Source: Undaria pinnatifida
Lineage: Eukaryota; Sar; Phaeophyceae; Laminariales; Alariaceae
Direction of reading: 5' to 3'
Length of the DNA stretch: 64,000 nt
NCBI GenBank assembly: GCA_012845835.1
Contig: JABAKD010000009.1
Coordinates: 15,669,462-15,733,461, forward strand
A program made the translations under genes and the position numbers. Below the pieces are notes generated by a model. The model was not told the DNA's origin. It was given only the letters and a program-made list of their open reading frames with translations, and did not search any database. This document shows positions 58,951-64,000 of this stretch, one piece after another (the stretch's first letter is position 1; every line of letters starts with the position of its first letter).

Positions 58951-58959
58951 GCTTTCCGA

Positions 58960-59640
58960 TTGACAAAGTTTGGTTTATAGGAGAAGTGCATTTGGCCGAA
59001 AAAAAACCTTGGTCGGTCTGTGATGTCAACCACGGTCCTGAGAGAGAGTTTTATTCTCCGAATTACCTAGTTCGGTTTCTGGAAAGAGAAAGTGGATTGA
59101 TCGGGAACTAAGACCGTTTGGCCTGTGACGTCATCGTCAACCGTTCTGAGAGGCTCTTGAGAGGATGAAAAATATGGGAACGGGGGTTTATTTACTTTCC
59201 GATTTATCAAGTTCGGTGTTTAAAAGGGGAAATTCGAATTCTGATTGGTCGAGAAACCTTGGTTGGCCTGTGACCGGAAAAAAGGTGGTGCCAGCAGTTT
59301 TTCCGAATGGGTGAATTCGGTTACCGGAAAGAGAAATTCGGATTGGTCGAATAATTCGGATTGATCGAATAATTCGGATTGGTCGAATAACCTTAGTTGG
59401 CCTTTGACGTCATCCTGCACGGTCCTCAGGGAGAGGAGGGGATTCTACGTGTTTTTTTTCACTTTTGTAATTGATTAGAGTCGGTGGTTAAAAGGTTGAA
59501 AGGAGAAATCGAATTGGTCGAAAACATCGGTTTTCCGACTTGATCTTATTAGACGGTTGATACGGTTGAAAGGCGAGATCGGATTGATGTTGTTAAAATT
59601 TCTTGATTGGCCTGTGATGTCATCATCTCCACCAGTGTCT
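58960..59640 (+). repeat. Degenerate tandem repeat with GTGACGTCATC boxes
   Basis: About five diverged units, 90-160 bases apart, each with GGCCTGTGACGTCATC or a near variant and GAAATTCGRATTGGTCGA-type sequence. Three nearly perfect 19-base units (ATTCGGATTGGTCGAATAA) lie at about 59337-59395. TGACGTCA is the classic CREB/bZIP core, but here it is a part of the repeat. Confidence 0.65.
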
Positions 59641-60460
59641 AGCGTCGTCATTACCGGATGCGAATTGCGATGGGGATGGGTGTGGGCTTTTTTTTCATGA
59701 AAATGGCGATATTTTTTTTTTCGCGAGACGGACGTGAGGGAGAGCATGAAGAAGCGCTCTCGCTCTTTTTGTTCACCTTTCGCCTTTTCTTACGCAGTCC
59801 GTGACGCAACGCTGTAGCATTGGGTAGCAGCGGGATGGCGAATGGGGCAGGCTGAAGGGGATAGCCTGTAGGGCGGGCGCGGGGGGGATAGGCTGTAAGA
59901 GGGAGGGGGGGGGAAGGGGTCGGTCGAACATGTAGAGGTATTTTTGTACCCCCCTCAGGGGAAACGCCTGGGGGTTTCCAGTACTCGTGCACACAATGTC
60001 TGGTGGCGATGCAGCCGTAATTTAGGTAATCGCCCTGCCTGCCTGGCACATGCTTGTATGTGGAACAGTTGTTCTTAATTCCACCGGGAGGCGGGGTGGG
60101 AGGGGAGGCGGGGAAAGGGCGGGGGGGGGGGGGGAAGGAGTCCTTAGACTGAGTAGTATAGTTTTTTTTTTGTTAGGGGTCTTGGCGGCATATGCGCGGC
60201 ATACAACGCGCATGGTATACGCAGCCACCGCCGTCGAGAAACAGGGAGGGAAGAAGGGAGAGAGAGAGGGAGGGAGGGAGGGAGGAAGGGAGGGAGGAGG
60301 TGGAATGAAAGTACAGTAGCTTCTTCGTAAAATACGTAGTTTCTGATTCGGTTTTGTACGCTTGCGTCCTGTGCGTCTGTGTGCGTTCGTACGCGCGTAC
60401 TCACCACCACAGGCCATGCCCCTTGTTTTGTCGCTGGTGTTGAGCGGGTGGGTAAGGGGC
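59641..60460. other. Spacer with purine-rich tracts
   Basis: No gene is supported. G-rich and GGGA-rich tracts occur at about 59880-59925, 60095-60140 and 60240-60300. Confidence 0.4.
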
Positions 60461-60656
60461 GGGGTGGGGTGGGGTAGAGTGGGATGGGGTGGGGTGGGGT
60501 GGGGTGGGGTGGGGTGGGGTGGGGTGGGGTGGGGTGGGGTGGGGTGGGGTGGGGTGGGGTGGGGTGGGGTGGGGTGGGGTGGGGTGGGGTGGGGTGGGGT
60601 GTGGTAGGGTGGAGTGGGGTGGGGTGGGGGTGGGGTGGGGTGAGGTGGAGTGGGTA
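60461..60656 (+). repeat. (GGGGT)n array, about 195 bp
   Basis: About 39 units of GGGGT, nearly perfect in the centre with variants at both ends; a strong G-quadruplex candidate. Not a telomere: the unit is not TTTAGGG or TTAGGG and it is internal. Confidence 0.95.
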
Positions 60657-61876
60657 CTCATACCACCATAAGTCCCCAGCTGATGCGAGCGGTTCGTTGT
60701 AGCTGGCGGAATGCTACGTACGCGTTTAATTGCTGCTTGCGACGTGTTTTTTGTGAGTGTGCGTTTTGTGCGAGTTATTTGTGTGTATGTATGAATAGTG
60801 TTCATTTTTATGTGTGATTTTGGTTTCCTGGGGCTTGGTTTGTGTCCCATGCTCTATTTTTTTACGGGGGCGGGGATGCCTACCACGCCACAGCAAACAG
60901 CATCAGTAAGAGTAGTAGTGGAAAGTGCCACAGCAGCAGTAGTAGTAAGCACGGTAGCAATGGCGCTCGAGGCAGACGGACGTAGATGGGGCTGGGCGTT
61001 TGAGCGCCGTGTCTCGAAACTCGAAAGAAGGGCAGGCGTCTACTTTTTGGGAGAGTGGCCGGTGCCGTTCGGTATCCTTGACCGCAGAACACGCGACGGT
61101 CTTCATTAATTTAACCTCGGATTGGTGTGTCTTCACCGTCCCCGACTAATTTCCACCACCGCCTCCACCATACCGTGGAGCTCCGGCATGCCTCACACCC
61201 CGGGCCACCGCGTCCTTCCTCACCTTGTCTCTCCAAAGCAGCGGTGGCAGCAGCAGTGGGTGACTCCAGGGGTAAAAAAAGTGATCACGTGATATTAAAG
61301 CTGTTGCCGATTCCGATTCCGATTAACTTCGCTTCGGCAGCAAGCTTCACCCCCTTCACCTTCACCTTTACCCTCTGTGGGAGCCATGTATTGCGACCAA
61401 ACCAACGGCGAAAAATGCGATCTCATCAAGCTTCTCGCGCATAACATTATTTGTTTAGTAATGGGAAGCGCGTGGAAGCAGCACCAGTATCACCCATGTT
61501 GTTGTTGTCCTCACATTACCTCGCATAATCAAGTCCGTGGTCACAGGACACGCTCCAGTCACTCTGGAGCTGAGGAATACGCTAGCCAGGGGAAAAACAC
61601 AAACAAACCGAAGGTGGTACACACGCATATATCACAGCTGACGCAATTCATGCCTCTACCAGAAACATACAAAAAGTGAAATCGGAAGTCAGTCTACGAT
61701 GTGCCAGGCCCATACTGGAGCGTGCGTCTCACTACTCGCGCCTGAAAAAACCGACTATATACCGCTTGCCACCCGAGAAAGACTGCGAAGTATCACCCAT
61801 GTATATACTGCAAGCGCGGTTCCTTGCTGTGCAGTTCAGGCATACCCTCCCCCCCCCCCCCAATCCCCCAACAAGG
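60657..61876. other. Spacer with no supported gene
   Basis: Several short open frames exist, but none shows a motif or convincing splice borders. Confidence 0.35.
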
Positions 61877-62160
61877 GAGTTCGGGCTAACACTTTCGAGT
61901 GGTCGAGTTGCTAAAATCGACGTTTCTTTTTCGCATGCTTTCCCTCGGGAGCTCGGGCTAACACTTTCGAGTGGTCAAGTGGCTAGAATCGACGTTTCTT
62001 TTTGGCATGCTTTCCCTCGGGAGCTCGGGGTACTTTCGAGTGGTCGAGTTGCTGAAATCGACGTTTTCTTTTCGCGTGCTCTCCCTCGGGAGCTCGGGCT
62101 ACTACCTTCGATTAGGTCCAGTTGCTAAAATCGACGTTTTCTTTTCCACATGCTTTCCCA
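61877..62160 (+). repeat. 72-bp minisatellite, four units
   Basis: Units start at 61877, 61949, 62021 and 62090 (periods 72, 72, 69): GAGCTCGGGCTAACACTTTC, GAGTGGTCGAGTTGCTAAAA, TCGACGTTTCTTTTTCGCATG, CTTTCCCTC. One frame stays open through the units (61676-62128) with a roughly 24-residue repeat; it is probably not a gene. Confidence 0.85.
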
Positions 62161-62234
62161 CTCTTTTTTATGTTAATCTCACGGTAGGGTTTGCAGTTGT
62201 TGAATTAACTAATAACATGTACCTGTCCGATTGA

Positions 62235-62290
62235 GCTCCTCAAGTGAGGAACTATCGGTTAGTCATTAATCAAGTTCTATCACGAGTGTG
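62235..62290. repeat. Repeat end, inverse copy of 25060-25110
   Basis: GAGCTCCTCAAGTGAGGAAC followed by TATCGGTTAGTCATTAATCAAG is the near reverse complement of the segment at 25060-25105. It contains a short palindrome (TCCTCAAGTGAGGA). Confidence 0.5.
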
Positions 62291-63670
62291 TAAGGTGTTT
62301 TAAGAGTAAGTAAGGCGTACAAGAAGCTTGGTCGGGTTGTGCGAACGAAGAATGCCTTCCAAATCATTTTTCGGGTGTGAGATATTCATATTCAGCTCCT
62401 TGCATGTGAGGAGAGCCCAGGGACTTTTCTGCTGCACCCTTTTCATACCGTGGTATGACTCTTTAAAAGCTCCAGAGGGGTCCAGCTTTGCCCGCTTGAA
62501 GTTATTATTATTATTGTCATTATTAGTAGAAGTAGTTATTTTTTCCAGCACTTCTTTGTTTGACATTCCTGGTACCGGTACCCGTTGCTGCTCACGAGGA
62601 GCGCATACGTCCACACTCGTAGCGACCAGGAAAAAACCAACGCTTACGAGTGGGGCGCCATCAAAGCCACCACTCCACTAAAATAGTACCTCCTCCGTCA
62701 CCGTCACGCCAACCCGCCCAAACCCACCCCCTCACCCCACGCAATAAATTGTGTTGTGTGGACGAGTACGATTTAGTATACAGGGTGTCCAATATGCGAC
62801 TCGAACACCCATTCATAAAATATGTTATAATGCTAAACCAGGAGCCTGGTAATACTTTACTCGCATTGTTGTACGTACACATGCGGTCCCATGATCATTC
62901 ACCCACCACAGCCGAAACGCTTAAAAGCTCCCTCCCTTCCCACTGGCGCCGCCTCCGCGTGGCGGCAGAGTCCTCCCCACCTGCTGACCGTTTTGTTTTT
63001 ACTCACGCTGTACGTATGGTACTTGAAAAAACAAATTACCTAATTCGGATAAAAAAAAATCCAAGCAAGTTGTTCCGCAAAAGGTGGGCACTGCCGTGGG
63101 TACAGGCAGCAGTTGTAAACTCTGAAGGAGTTATCAATCATCAAATATTCAACCCTTTTAACCAGTGCCAACATTATCCCACTCTAATTCCAAGTTGTTT
63201 TTCCCCAAAAAAGACATTGTTCACAGTGCGTGTTTCTTCTATTCGCATAGCCCCCTCCCCCTCCCTCCCTCACTCCCTCCCGGGGTACTGACACAAAACC
63301 GACACACAAACAACAGCAGCAGCAAAACGAGCGAACTAGGTGCGTACGTTCCTTACGTACGTACGATAGTTTCTTCCTTCCCGCGAAAACGAAATTGACA
63401 CACCCCTCTGTTTGGTTTCTTCCTTCTCACGAACAAATAAAAAAACGTGACACTCCTGGTACAATTCCTGTTCCAATCCCAACGCACCTGGTATATATTT
63501 ACGATTCGATACAAAAACACTAAAAAGCACCACACCGACCAAACCACACTCGCCACGAGTACGCATAACGCCACACGAACACTTCATTACACACAAGGCC
63601 CTCATAATACAATAAAACCCTCATCCTCTACATCCACCCACTCCAACCTCCACCTCCATTCACCCCCACC
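62291..63670. other. Spacer; long but unsupported open frames
   Basis: A 213-codon plus-strand frame (62650-63291) and a 104-codon minus-strand frame (62300-62614) are present but have no motif, and the first lacks an ATG start. A short (ATT)n tract lies at about 62500-62525. I do not call a gene. Confidence 0.3.
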
Positions 63671-63719
63671 CCCACCCTCGCCCATTCTCACCCCCCCCAC
63701 CCGATCGATCAACACACCG

Positions 63720-64000
63720 ATCGTTTCACCAACCACTCAACTCCTCTGTCGGTACGGCTCCAACGAACGCGGCGCCGCCGGCTGCCGCGCCTATACAACG
63801 GCCGCGTTACTACTTCTGTCTCCACGAGCCGCCGCCGCCGCTGACGGCGCGAGCTCATACTCCGACAAACCAAGCCCATCACCACCACCACCTCCACCAC
63901 CACCACCGCGACCACTACCACCGTTGCCAAAAAAAGCCTCCAAGGCCGTCCTGATAATGCCCCCCCCTCCCTCCTCCGCGCCATCGCCTCCGTCACCGCC
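63720..64000 (+). CDS. Possible coding exon running off the window edge
   Basis: One plus-strand frame is open to the edge and contains a hydrophobic stretch followed by an alanine-rich cleavage-like site (TTAALLLLSPRAAAAADG) and then serine/proline runs. It could be a secreted or plastid/mitochondrial-targeted protein start, but no start codon or splice site is certain. Confidence 0.15.
   Translation, partial: MVSPTTQLLCRYGSNERGAAGCRAYTTAALLLLSPRAAAAADGASSYSDKPSPSPPPPPPPPPRPLPPLPKKASKAVLIMPPPPSSAPSPPSP

Noticed and set aside
60362-60850. Gly-Val-Gly-Trp and His-Pro-Thr repeat proteins
   Set aside because: Artefact of the GGGGT pentamer array.
61877-62160. CRISPR array
   Set aside because: The repeats are contiguous with no unique spacers, and the context is eukaryotic. 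The same holds for the arrays at 10326, 22223 and 58960.
62650-63291. 213-codon open frame
   Set aside because: No ATG at the start, no motif, no splice signals; a frame of this length can occur by chance in a window of this size.

Overview
This window is nuclear DNA of a eukaryote with long introns. The evidence is several protein-coding genes split by GT-AG introns of about 0.3-5.8 kb whose exon phases join exactly, many short dispersed repeats, and proteins of the endomembrane and mitochondrial import systems. Moderate GC, introns commonly 0.5-2 kb, CAG/CAA-type trinucleotide tracts and neighbouring genes on alternating strands all suggest a brown alga (Ectocarpus-like stramenopile). That taxonomic call is inference; no rRNA or organelle marker is present.

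Layout. 0-6.6 kb: the 3' part of a PA (protease-associated) domain gene (-), a non-autonomous LTR element with an intact target-site duplication, a miniature LTR element, a PDZ-domain gene with an N-terminal membrane anchor (-), and a divergent first exon (+). 6.7-11.4 kb: a perfect 481-bp tandem duplication, decayed gag-like ORFs and a 42-bp minisatellite. 11.5-13.3 kb: a small two-helix membrane protein (+). 16.6-22.0 kb: GET4 (+, 5 exons). 22-28 kb: repeat-rich spacer with MITEs and minisatellites. 28.0-32.2 kb: a TRMO/TrmO tRNA methyltransferase (-, 4 exons) with a large unrelated N-terminal half. 32.6-34.2 kb (possibly to 36.6): a membrane-anchored twin CX9C protein (+), head-to-head with TRMO. 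39.8-50.5 kb: a VTI1-type SNARE (-, 6 exons spread over 10.7 kb). 51.3-55.4 kb (possibly to 58.5): a very large MYND zinc-finger plus beta-helix protein (+), head-to-head with VTI1. 58.5-64 kb: repeats, with no gene I can support.

How the genes relate. This is not an operon or a single pathway. GET4 (tail-anchored protein targeting) and VTI1 (a tail-anchored SNARE, the kind of client the GET pathway inserts) are functionally related, but they lie 18 kb apart on opposite strands, so chance proximity is the simplest reading. I do not see an obvious new multigene system. The most original signals are repeat families: a roughly 250-bp MITE family with the terminal repeat GACGCGTGCTACGATAGAGG; a roughly 410-bp retroposon-like family ending in a poly-C tract; and two non-autonomous LTR elements. 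The oddest protein architectures are the TRMO fusion, the MYND/beta-helix giant and the membrane-anchored twin CX9C protein.
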